A DNA stretch of 64,000 nucleotides from Shimia sp. CNT1-13L.2 (GTDB taxonomy: Bacteria > Pseudomonadota > Alphaproteobacteria > Rhodobacterales > Rhodobacteraceae), in the NCBI RefSeq assembly GCF_024331145.1, contig NZ_JANDJO010000003.1, positions 496,001 to 560,000 on the forward strand. The letters run 5' to 3'. Made by a program: the position numbers and the translations under genes. This document shows, piece after piece, positions 39,775 to 47,641 of the stretch. The first letter of the stretch is position 1. Every line of letters begins with the position of its first letter. The notes below the pieces were generated by a model. The model was given only the letters and a program-made list of their open reading frames with translations, ran no database searches and was not told where the DNA came from.

Positions 39775-40259
39775 TGTCGGTCCTCCGCGATATTGCGGCA
39801 ACTTATGGCGGGCCCCACAAGGTGGTGGCCCGTCATCTTGCCATGGGACAGCGCGAAGACCGCACGTTGGTGATCCTGATGGCCGCCTGCGTGATCTTCT
39901 TTGTCTCGACCTGGCCCCAGAACGCCCGCATTGCCCACCTTGAGGGGCAGGAGCTCAATCCGTTGATGGGCGGGTCGCTGATGGCGTGGATCTTCATCGC
40001 GCCGCTGGTGTTCTACATCCTTGCCACCGTGGTTGGCGTAATCCTCAAGATGTTCGGTTGGAAGGGCGGCGGCTATGGCAGCCGCGTTGCGCTGTTCTGG
40101 GCCTTGCTTGCGGCATCTCCGCTGGTGCTGCTGAACGGGCTGGTGGCGGGTTTTATCGGGCCAAGCGTCCAGCAAACCCTTGTTGGCGCGATCTGGTTCG
40201 GCTTTTTCCTCTGGTTCTGGACAGCCGGCCTCCGGCAGGCGGGCAGGGTTGAAGCATGA
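39774..40259 (+). CDS. YIP1-like membrane protein A in the suf operon
   Basis: 161 aa with an N-terminal amphipathic region (VLRDIAATYGGPHKVVARHL) and about four hydrophobic segments (ILMAACVIFFVSTWP, WIFIAPLVFYILATVVGVIL, ALFWALLAASPLVLLNGLVAGF, AIWFGFFLWFWTAGL). The layout resembles the YIP1 family of small membrane proteins. Overlaps sufD by one base and the next gene by 4 bases (ATGA). Function unknown; presence as a pair with a second YIP1-like gene is notable. Confidence 0.7.
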   Translation: MSVLRDIAATYGGPHKVVARHLAMGQREDRTLVILMAACVIFFVSTWPQNARIAHLEGQELNPLMGGSLMAWIFIAPLVFYILATVVGVILKMFGWKGGGYGSRVALFWALLAASPLVLLNGLVAGFIGPSVQQTLVGAIWFGFFLWFWTAGLRQAGRVEA

Positions 40260-40837
40260 TGGCGTTCCTGATTGATCTGCTGGTTCTGACCGTCAAGAAC
40301 CCGAGCGCCGCAGCTCAGCGCATAGCGGCCATGAACCTCAGCCGCGAAGATGGCTGGAGCGCCCTTGCGCTTGGTGCGATCCTGAACACTTTCCTCTACT
40401 ACCTGAACCTGGCCCTGTTCCCGGTGCCACCGGATTTTCCGATCCCGGTGATCCAGGGCCCGTTCATTTTCCTGACACTCGCGTTGTCTTTCAACGTGAT
40501 CCTGGTCTTCGGTCTGTTCTGGTGTGGCAAGATTGTCGGGGGCACCGGCCAATTGACAACGCTGGTTTCGGTGATTGCCTGGCTGATGCTGGCATTGGTG
40601 GCGGGTGATATCCTTTCGGTCCTCCTGCTGTTCCTGATGCCGCTGTTTTCAAGCCTCATCTCTCTCGGCATCAAGCTCTACGCGATCTGGGTGCTTTTGA
40701 ACTTCATCAAGGTCGCGCATGGCTTGCCCAGCATCGGCGCGTCTGTCTTCACACTGGCCCTGACGGTTGTCGGCATGATCATGGGTATGTCCGTGTTCCT
40801 GTCTTTCATGGGCGTCACCGCAATAGGAATTAACTGA
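40256..40837 (+). CDS. YIP1-like membrane protein B in the suf operon
   Basis: 193 aa. The beginning LVLTVKNPSAAAQRIAAMNL is a typical YIP1 N-terminus (PxxAA segment), followed by about five hydrophobic helices, including LTLALSFNVILVFGLFW, VIAWLMLALVAGDILSVLLL and SVFTLALTVVGMIMGMSVFL. The start ATG overlaps the previous stop, and its TGA shares a base with the ATG of sufS. So both YIP1-like proteins are translationally locked between sufD and sufS. Role unknown; a membrane anchor or homeostasis role is speculation. Confidence 0.75.
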   Translation: MMAFLIDLLVLTVKNPSAAAQRIAAMNLSREDGWSALALGAILNTFLYYLNLALFPVPPDFPIPVIQGPFIFLTLALSFNVILVFGLFWCGKIVGGTGQLTTLVSVIAWLMLALVAGDILSVLLLFLMPLFSSLISLGIKLYAIWVLLNFIKVAHGLPSIGASVFTLALTVVGMIMGMSVFLSFMGVTAIGIN

Positions 40838-42057
40838 TGTATGACGTGGCAAAGATCCGTGCCGATTTCCCGATCCTCTCGCGCGAGGTGAACGGCAAGC
40901 CGCTGGTCTATCTCGACAATGGAGCCTCGGCCCAGAAGCCGCAGGTGGTGATCGACGCGGTCACCAATGCCTATGCCAATGAATACGCCAATGTGCACCG
41001 CGGTCTGCACTATCTGTCGAACCTCGCGACCGACAAGTACGAGGCCGTGCGCGGGATCATCGCGAGGTTCCTCAACGCCGCCAGCGAAGACGAGATCGTG
41101 CTGAATTCGGGCACCACCGAGGGCATCAACATGGTGGCCTACGGCTGGGCCATGCCGCGCATGCAGGCGGGCGACGAGATTATCCTGTCGGTGATGGAGC
41201 ACCATGCAAACATCGTGCCCTGGCACTTCCTGCGCGAACGTCAGGGCGTGGTCATCAAATGGGTCGACGTGGATTCCACCGGCGCGCTTGATCCGCAGGC
41301 GGTGATCGACGCCATCACCCCCAAGACCAAGCTGATCGCCGTGACCCAGTGTTCCAACGTCCTTGGCACCATGGTCGATGTGAAAACCATCACCGAAGCC
41401 GCCCATGCGCAGGACGTGCCGGTTCTGGTGGACGGCTCGCAGGGCTCGGTCCACGCGCCTGTGGATGTTCAGGACATCGGCTGCGACTTTTACGCTATCA
41501 CCGGCCACAAGCTCTATGGGCCGTCCGGCTCGGGCGCGATCTACTGCAAGGCCGAACGCATGGCCGAAATGCAGCCCTTCATCGGGGGCGGCGACATGAT
41601 CAAGGAAGTCTCGAAAGAGGCGGTGATCTACAACGATCCACCGATGAAGTTCGAGGCAGGCACCCCCGGCATCGTGCAGACCATCGGCCTCGGCGTCGCG
41701 CTTGAGTACCTGATGGAACTGGGCATGGATAATGTCGCCAAACACGAGGCGGGACTGCGCGACTATGCCATGCAGAAATTCAACGGCCTCAACTGGATGC
41801 AGGTACAGGGCACCACGCCCGACAAGGCCGCGATCTTCTCGTTCACGCTGGACGGGGCAGGGCACGCGCATGACATCTCGACCATCCTCGACAAGAAGGG
41901 CGTTGCCGTGCGCGCTGGCCACCACTGTGCCGGCCCGCTGATGGATCACCTCGGCGTCACCGCCACCTGCCGCGCCTCCTTCGGCCTCTACAACACCACC
42001 GAAGAGGTCGACACGCTGGTCGAAGCACTGGAACTGGCCCACGAATTGTTCGGTTGA
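40837..42057 (+). CDS. sufS: Cysteine desulfurase SufS
   Basis: 406 aa group II desulfurase that loads sulfur for the SufBCD scaffold. Start MYDVAKIRADFPIL; PLP lysine Lys225 in ITGHKLYGPSG; catalytic Cys364 in RAGHHCAGPLM, the same position as in E. coli SufS. YLDNGASAQKP and NSGTTEGINMVAYGW are also typical. It is the last gene of the operon. No sufE, sufU, sufA or sufT gene follows: tRNA-Arg begins 55 bases later, so the partner sulfur acceptor must be encoded elsewhere. Confidence 0.96.
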   Translation: MYDVAKIRADFPILSREVNGKPLVYLDNGASAQKPQVVIDAVTNAYANEYANVHRGLHYLSNLATDKYEAVRGIIARFLNAASEDEIVLNSGTTEGINMVAYGWAMPRMQAGDEIILSVMEHHANIVPWHFLRERQGVVIKWVDVDSTGALDPQAVIDAITPKTKLIAVTQCSNVLGTMVDVKTITEAAHAQDVPVLVDGSQGSVHAPVDVQDIGCDFYAITGHKLYGPSGSGAIYCKAERMAEMQPFIGGGDMIKEVSKEAVIYNDPPMKFEAGTPGIVQTIGLGVALEYLMELGMDNVAKHEAGLRDYAMQKFNGLNWMQVQGTTPDKAAIFSFTLDGAGHAHDISTILDKKGVAVRAGHHCAGPLMDHLGVTATCRASFGLYNTTEEVDTLVEALELAHELFG

Positions 42058-42112
42058 TTGCCATTTTCCCGATTGCGGGGCGTCGCCAGTCTGGCTATAC
42101 CCCGCAACACGC

Positions 42113-42189
<77 letters not shown>

Positions 42190-42985
42190 CTTCTCCAAAA
42201 CGACTTTGATCTAATTGGTTTTTTTGCGATTATGGAAACTAGGCGAGGCGAGTTTCCACGGTTCTGGTCTTGTTCTGTTCTCGAAACGAGAATCCGCTTG
42301 TTTGCATTCCGCGTGTAGTGGGTGATCTCTGCAAGGTATTCGTTGCCGATCCATGCGCCGACTTGGTGGGGTGGCGACCTGTGCCTTTCGGGGATCGCTG
42401 CACGCTCTGTGAGGGCAAACCCTCAACGCCGTACACAATATCAAACAACCACCGAGGCCGATATGAAGCTTCAATCACAGAGAACCGAAGAAAAGCAGCT
42501 TCATGCCTGCGCCTTGTCGTAGCTGTAACGAACCCAGATCCGAAGAAATTCCGGCCAGACGCCCGCGCTGTCTTCAGCGTCAGTGAATTTTCTGACGTGG
42601 ATAGGTATCTGTTTTTATTTATTAAATTGTAGCGCAACCTTAGCGCGGCGTATTTAGTATCTGAAACCACTTTCAAAACCGATACTCGCCATCTGGAAGA
42701 TATTGTGTCGCCGTAACCAAGGTCATAGCGGCAACGACTTCCACGCAAAACATGGACCGATTGAGAGGAAGTTTTTGAACTCGCTTGCGCAGCGCTTGAT
42801 GAAGAACTTCGACATTTACGTCTGTCACAAATCGGCTATTAAAGCCTTGGTTGCAAACTCCGGCTTCGAGCACTCGCGCCCTATTGAACTGACCCAGTTG
42901 CCGAAACTACTGGGGAAAGCCCTTTCTTGACCATAGGGGGTATCAATCTCGCTCAGCGCTTTCGCGTCAACAAGGAAGTAAGATC
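42190..42985. other. Gene-poor, lower-GC stretch after tRNA-Arg
   Basis: Nearly 800 bases with no gene I can support. Composition shifts visibly toward A/T compared with the flanks. Two hairpins occur just after the tRNA: GGAAACT...AGTTTCC (42235-42257) and TTCTCG-AAA-CGAGAA (42278-42292). A weak open frame at 42703-42930 (75 codons from GTG; it contains VCHKSAIKALVANSGF) ends shortly before the sulfotransferase gene and may be the remnant of a larger gene. No integrase, transposase or second copy of the tRNA 3' end was seen. Confidence 0.5.
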
Positions 42986-43783
42986 ATGAAACTCGTAATT
43001 CATTGCGGCCTTCACAAGACCGGAACTACAAGCTTCCAAAACTTTTGCTGCGATAATCGATCAACACTCTTGGACGTCGGCATTCATTACCCACCCTATA
43101 AGGACAATTACCAGCACAGCTTCTTGATACACGACATTCAAGAAAACGGGATGAGCAGCATTCAGGAGTATCTTGATCGCGCTTACGCTGAAGCCCGAGG
43201 CCTGTGCCATACCGTGCTACTGAGTGGAGAAGACTTTGAGAACTGTATTGTTGATGTTTCTCTAGCAGCCGATATTGAATCAGCTGCATACAAAACAGGC
43301 TTTGAATCAGTAGCTTGGGTGGTTGTCACGAGGGATCAAGACGAATTGTTGCACTCTTTGTACGCAGAGATGAGCAAGCACGGTGTCACATTGCGTTTGG
43401 ACAAATTGAAACAATGGGCCGCAAAGCGAGGCTGCCTGTATATCTCGGCAAATCTTTGTAATTATATCTTTGTTTTGGACTACTATCGATTTGAGGATCG
43501 CTTTAAGCAGCATACTTCTGGTGCTCACATAGTGCTACGCTTTGAGGATTTTGTTCGAGACACCATTGGCATGGCACTCTTTGAAGAAATATTGCCGGAA
43601 GAAAAGCTTGCTGCGCTTCGTAAAACAGCAGTGCCCAAGTCGGGCAAAAAAAATAAACGGCTCGGCAAATACCAAGTTGAAGCCAATTATATTGCAACGG
43701 CGCTTGGGGTGGAGCGTTTTAGCAAGCGTCAATATTCGTTTCTGCTTGCACCACTCATCTGGCTCAGTCGTCGAAAAGCATGA
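42986..43783 (+). CDS. Sulfotransferase-like protein, lower GC
   Basis: 265 aa. The N-terminus VIHCGLHKTGTTSFQNFC carries the HKTGTT type of 5'-phosphosulfate-binding loop, and AWVVVTRDQDELLHSLYAEM fits the 3'-phosphate-binding strand and helix. The remainder is less conserved and ends in a basic tail. Sampled GC is about 47%, against about 60% in neighbouring genes, and codon choice differs, so recent acquisition is likely. AGGAAG lies about 10 bases before the ATG. Only distant similarity to the sulfotransferase gene at 21874-22470 is seen. The acceptor is unknown. Confidence 0.7.
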   Translation: MKLVIHCGLHKTGTTSFQNFCCDNRSTLLDVGIHYPPYKDNYQHSFLIHDIQENGMSSIQEYLDRAYAEARGLCHTVLLSGEDFENCIVDVSLAADIESAAYKTGFESVAWVVVTRDQDELLHSLYAEMSKHGVTLRLDKLKQWAAKRGCLYISANLCNYIFVLDYYRFEDRFKQHTSGAHIVLRFEDFVRDTIGMALFEEILPEEKLAALRKTAVPKSGKKNKRLGKYQVEANYIATALGVERFSKRQYSFLLAPLIWLSRRKA

Positions 43784-44156
43784 CCAGAGGAACTTGCGGC
43801 TACCCCGTCGATCGCACGGTGTAGTGGTGACGGTGCCCGTTTTGTGGAGAGGTGCCATTTGATAGGCTTGGTTTACACCAGTGGTGTTCCGGGAATGGTG
43901 TTTTACTGACCCTGTGAAACCGGCTAACCCGCAGTCCAACGACTAGCGGCAATCCGGCGGTGCCTATCGCACAATCATTGCGTGCATTTCGCCCCTTTCC
44001 CTGAGCCAAAGCTTGACCTTGGGGCAGGCAATGGGGCTCAATGGCGGCCAAATTGTACTGGTATGTCAGGTCAAGCAACCGCGTGAATTTTTGCGGCTCT
44101 TGCCTGTTTTTGAGTTCACTAACCCATTCCGCCTGCGAGATTGTACGGAGTCATTC
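43784..44156. other. Intergenic region before the first large RTX gene
   Basis: About 370 bases without a supported gene. A frame running into it from the RTX gene (ATG-like start at 44013) is judged leader, not coding. Mixed composition; no terminator, tRNA or insertion-sequence end recognised. It presumably holds the RTX promoter and the right edge of the lower-GC segment. Confidence 0.4.
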
Positions 44157-47100
44157 ATGTCCCCCATCCAGAAACCGCTGTTCACCCTGCCACAAGGTTA
44201 TGTCGTTTCCATCGGTGAAACCCGCGAACCCGTAAACAGCTTTTTTGTCCCGAGCCTGATGATCTACGGCACCGACGGCACGCCTGTGCTGGCCGGGCCT
44301 TTGCGGTTTGCCACCGGCACGCCCTATGATGATCCCAGCGCCGATATTCAGATCCGCGGTGTGTTCCAGCGCGATGACGGCGGGTTCTCGGTGGCCTTTG
44401 GCGGCTCGCTCGGCGGTTTCTTCCAGACCGACATCTACCGCGTCGAGATTTCCGCCACCGGCAGCCTCCTTGGACCGGCGACCCTGATCACACCCGGCGC
44501 CACCGACTATCTCGCAACGCCCGCCGAGAAGCTGTTGTTGCAGGCCGATGGCAGCATTCTCTACACCTCCGGCAAGTGGCTTCTGAAGCTCAATCAGGAC
44601 GGATCCGAGGCGGTCCGCGTCAACACCGATCCCAGCGGCGGTTTTGAATCCGTGAGCGGCGGCAATGTCGTCGAGGTCGCTGGCGGTTACCTGATGACCT
44701 ATCTCGTGCGCAACGGCGCGTCCGAGGCTGAAGTGCGCGGCCAGTTCTTCGATACAAATCTCGCGCTGGACGGGACGACCTTCACCATCCACGAAGGCAT
44801 CCACGTTCTTGCCACGGGGCACGGCCATATCGACACCGTGGTCCTGAGCGATGGCCGCATCGCGGTGGCTTGGTCCACCGACAAGACCTCCGGCGGTGAC
44901 CCCGACACCTCGGAAAGCGCGGTCTACCTCAAGATCCTGAACGCCGATGGCACCACCGCCGTGGCCGAACAGCTTGTCAATGTCGACAACTACGCTGGCG
45001 CGCAGGACTGGGTGTCGCTCTTTGCTCTGGCCAATGGCGAAGTGGCGCTGACCTATGGCACCGAAACCGGTTTTACCCCGACCAACGCCCAGCACGTGGT
45101 CTTCTTCGACGAAACCGGAACCGCCTTTGACGAATATACCCAGACCGGCATTTCACCGCGTGACAGCGAATACCTTTATGTCACCACCGACGGATCCGTC
45201 TTCCGCATCGATCAGGATCCCGAGGGCGAAGTCTACCAGATGATCGACCCCAACGCGGCAGGCACCACAGGCGAAGAATTCACCGTCTCGCGCGCCTTCA
45301 ACGGCGAGTTGGCGCAGGACGGCGAACTGGCGATCCTGAACGACGGCAGCGCGATCGTGGTCTATGACCACACCAACCTGACGGGCTATGTGCAAAAGGT
45401 CGACCTCTCCGACGACAGCGTCACCGATCTTGCCATCATCTCGGGTGCCGACAACCTCTCTGTGGCGGCTCTGTCGGATGGCAACTTCGCCGTCATCTAC
45501 CAGAACTTCAGCGATCACGTGCTGGCCCGTATCTACGCGCCTGACGGCAGCATTGTGACCTCGGAATTCACCATACACGCGGGCCAGAGCGAAGAGATCG
45601 AGGTGCACGCCACCAGCACCGGTTTCTTCGTCTCATTTACCGACAACGAGGGCGCGGCGGATGATCTGCTGACGGGGCAGTTTTTCAACAACGCGGGCAC
45701 CGCGCAGGGCACTGCGTTCATTCCGCAACCCACGCTCGAGGCCGCACAGGCCGCCGATGCCACGGTCCTGTCGAACGGCACGCTTGTGACAGTCTGGAAC
45801 AGCGACCAGCGCAGCACGCCCTTCGAGAACCACCTGACCGTGCAGCTTTACAATGCCGCCGGCACCTCGATTTCCGGCCCGACCGAACTGGGTGAAATCA
45901 ACAACTGGTCGCCAGTGCGCGTTTCCGAAAATCCCGATGGCGGGTTCGTCGTTGTCTACTTCACCGCCGACAACACCTTCATGATGCAGAAGTTCACCGC
46001 CGCCGGGGCCACGGACGGCGGCCCGCTCCAGCTGCACAGCCAGTCAACCGATGACGGAACGCTGCCCGACGTGGCCACCATCAGCCAGGATCAGGCCTTT
46101 GACATGGTGGTGCTGCCGAACGGGCAGCTGGTACTGGCCTATACCGTCAACACCGCCAACGACGGCAAGGACGTGCGCTATGGCGTCTATACGCTGGACG
46201 GGGTGATTGTCACCGAAAGCCGCACCGCAAGCGTGAACACCGACGATGATCAGTTCGGTGTCGACCTTCAGGTCATCGACAACAAGACCGCGCTGCTTGT
46301 CTTTACCGATGACACCAACGTGCAGTTCAGCTCGCAAAGCTCGATCCAGGCGATCCGCATCCAGGGCGGTGATCTGCCGCCGGGGCCGACCGCCGGTGAT
46401 GATTTCGTGAACGGCACCGACCGCGATGACACCATTGCGCTTTTGGGTGGGGATGACACCTTCAACGGCGACAACGGCGATGATTTTGCAGATGGCGGCG
46501 CGGGCAATGACACCCTGAACGGGGATGGCGGCAACGACACCCTCAAGGGCTTTGGCGGGGCGGATGAATTGAACGGCGGCGATGGCAACGACACGCTTGA
46601 CGGGGCCAACGGCGCAGACAGCCTTTCCGGCGGGGATGGCAACGATCTGTTGAAGGGCGGCGCACTGGGCGACACGCTTGACGGCGGCGCGGGCAATGAC
46701 CTGTTGCAAGGCAATGCCGGAGACGACAGCGCCCTTGGCGGCGCGGGCGACGACACCATCAACACCCATGGCGGCAACGATACAGTCGACGCGGGCGAGG
46801 GTGCCGATCTCGTGCGCATGGGTGGCGGCAACGATCTCTTCACCGACGTCGCCGAGGCCGGCGCGACGGGGCGTGACACGGTCTACGGGCAGGGCGGCAA
46901 CGACACCATCACCGGCGGTGGCGGCAATGACGTTCTTTATGGTCAGGCCGGTTCGGACCGCATCGCCGGGGGCGACGGGTTCGACAGGATCTATGGCGGC
47001 GATCAGGGTGACGTGCTGTTTGGCGGCCGTGGCGGCGACACGGTTGCCGGTGGTGACGGCAAGGACAACGCCACCCTTGGCGATGGCAACGACCTCTGGC

Positions 47101-47459
47101 TCGACACCCTGACCATGGGCGCGGCCCAGGCCGATACCGTCAAAGGCGGCAAGGGGGCCGACACCATTCAGGCGGGCGGCGGCAATGACGTGCTGACCGG
47201 CAACAAGGGCGCCGACAGTTTCGTCTTCCTCGGTACCGCGTTCGAGGCCGACCGCATCACCGACTACAAGAAGGGCCTCGACAACTTTACCCTCGATGAT
47301 GCGCTCTGGGGCGGTGGTCTGACGGCGCAGCAGGTGGTCGACACCTACGCTGATGACATCACCGGCACGGTGATCTTTGATTTCGGCAACGGCAACACCA
47401 TCACCTTTGACGGCGTGACCCGCACCAACTTCCTTGATCAGGACCTGATCATCGTCTGA
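44157..47459 (+). CDS. Large RTX protein with repeated beta-propeller-like N-terminal region
   Basis: 1100 aa from the ATG 44157 (ACGGAG at 6-base spacing); the frame open from 44013 is not used. Residues 1 to about 740 contain recurring units of the type 'LSDGRIAVAWSTD', 'LANGEVALTYGTE', 'LSDGNFAVIYQN', 'LPNGQLVLAYTV', which look like blades of a beta-propeller or similar repeat. Residues about 750-1020 are GGxGxD calcium-binding nonapeptides. The final 80 residues (ALWGGGLTAQQVVDTY..., ending FLDQDLIIV) are a type I secretion domain shared with the next gene. Probably secreted to the surface or medium. Function unknown. Confidence 0.88.
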   Translation: MSPIQKPLFTLPQGYVVSIGETREPVNSFFVPSLMIYGTDGTPVLAGPLRFATGTPYDDPSADIQIRGVFQRDDGGFSVAFGGSLGGFFQTDIYRVEISATGSLLGPATLITPGATDYLATPAEKLLLQADGSILYTSGKWLLKLNQDGSEAVRVNTDPSGGFESVSGGNVVEVAGGYLMTYLVRNGASEAEVRGQFFDTNLALDGTTFTIHEGIHVLATGHGHIDTVVLSDGRIAVAWSTDKTSGGDPDTSESAVYLKILNADGTTAVAEQLVNVDNYAGAQDWVSLFALANGEVALTYGTETGFTPTNAQHVVFFDETGTAFDEYTQTGISPRDSEYLYVTTDGSVFRIDQDPEGEVYQMIDPNAAGTTGEEFTVSRAFNGELAQDGELAILNDGSAIVVYDHTNLTGYVQKVDLSDDSVTDLAIISGADNLSVAALSDGNFAVIYQNFSDHVLARIYAPDGSIVTSEFTIHAGQSEEIEVHATSTGFFVSFTDNEGAADDLLTGQFFNNAGTAQGTAFIPQPTLEAAQAADATVLSNGTLVTVWNSDQRSTPFENHLTVQLYNAAGTSISGPTELGEINNWSPVRVSENPDGGFVVVYFTADNTFMMQKFTAAGATDGGPLQLHSQSTDDGTLPDVATISQDQAFDMVVLPNGQLVLAYTVNTANDGKDVRYGVYTLDGVIVTESRTASVNTDDDQFGVDLQVIDNKTALLVFTDDTNVQFSSQSSIQAIRIQGGDLPPGPTAGDDFVNGTDRDDTIALLGGDDTFNGDNGDDFADGGAGNDTLNGDGGNDTLKGFGGADELNGGDGNDTLDGANGADSLSGGDGNDLLKGGALGDTLDGGAGNDLLQGNAGDDSALGGAGDDTINTHGGNDTVDAGEGADLVRMGGGNDLFTDVAEAGATGRDTVYGQGGNDTITGGGGNDVLYGQAGSDRIAGGDGFDRIYGGDQGDVLFGGRGGDTVAGGDGKDNATLGDGNDLWLDTLTMGAAQADTVKGGKGADTIQAGGGNDVLTGNKGADSFVFLGTAFEADRITDYKKGLDNFTLDDALWGGGLTAQQVVDTYADDITGTVIFDFGNGNTITFDGVTRTNFLDQDLIIV

Positions 47460-47531
47460 CCCTTGCCCAAATTCTAGGCGGTGACAGAAATCGCTTCACG
47501 TGCTAACCACGTGGGACGATGCGAAAACGAA

Positions 47532-47558
47532 CCCGGCGCGTGAACCAGGCGCGCCGGG
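47532..47558 (+). terminator. GC-rich hairpin after the first large RTX gene
   Basis: CCCGGCGCG-N9-CGCGCCGGG, a perfect 9-bp stem 72 bases after the stop. Only a weak T-run follows (ATTTAC), so termination is plausible rather than certain. It separates the two RTX genes. Confidence 0.4.
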
Positions 47559-47641
47559 GATTTACGACAAGCGATTTCAAGGTGCCCCGCGCGACCCCAA
47601 AGGGGATAGGACGCACCCGGAATTGATGAAGGGGGATTTCG

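Noticed and set aside
42239-42748. Minus-strand 169-codon frame in the lower-GC region
   Set aside because: No recognisable domain and no start signal; too weak to call a gene.
42703-42930. Plus-strand 75-codon frame from GTG before the sulfotransferase gene
   Set aside because: Could be a gene remnant, but there is no family match or ribosome-binding site; mentioned only within the intergenic description.
44013-44156. Extended N-terminus of the first large RTX protein
   Set aside because: The extra 48 codons lack family character, and the internal ATG at 44157 has a well-spaced ribosome-binding site.
46400-47200. Repetitive DNA resembling a tandem-repeat or CRISPR-like array
   Set aside because: The repeats are 27-base coding units for GGxGxDxLx nonapeptides without conserved spacers; they are RTX calcium repeats.
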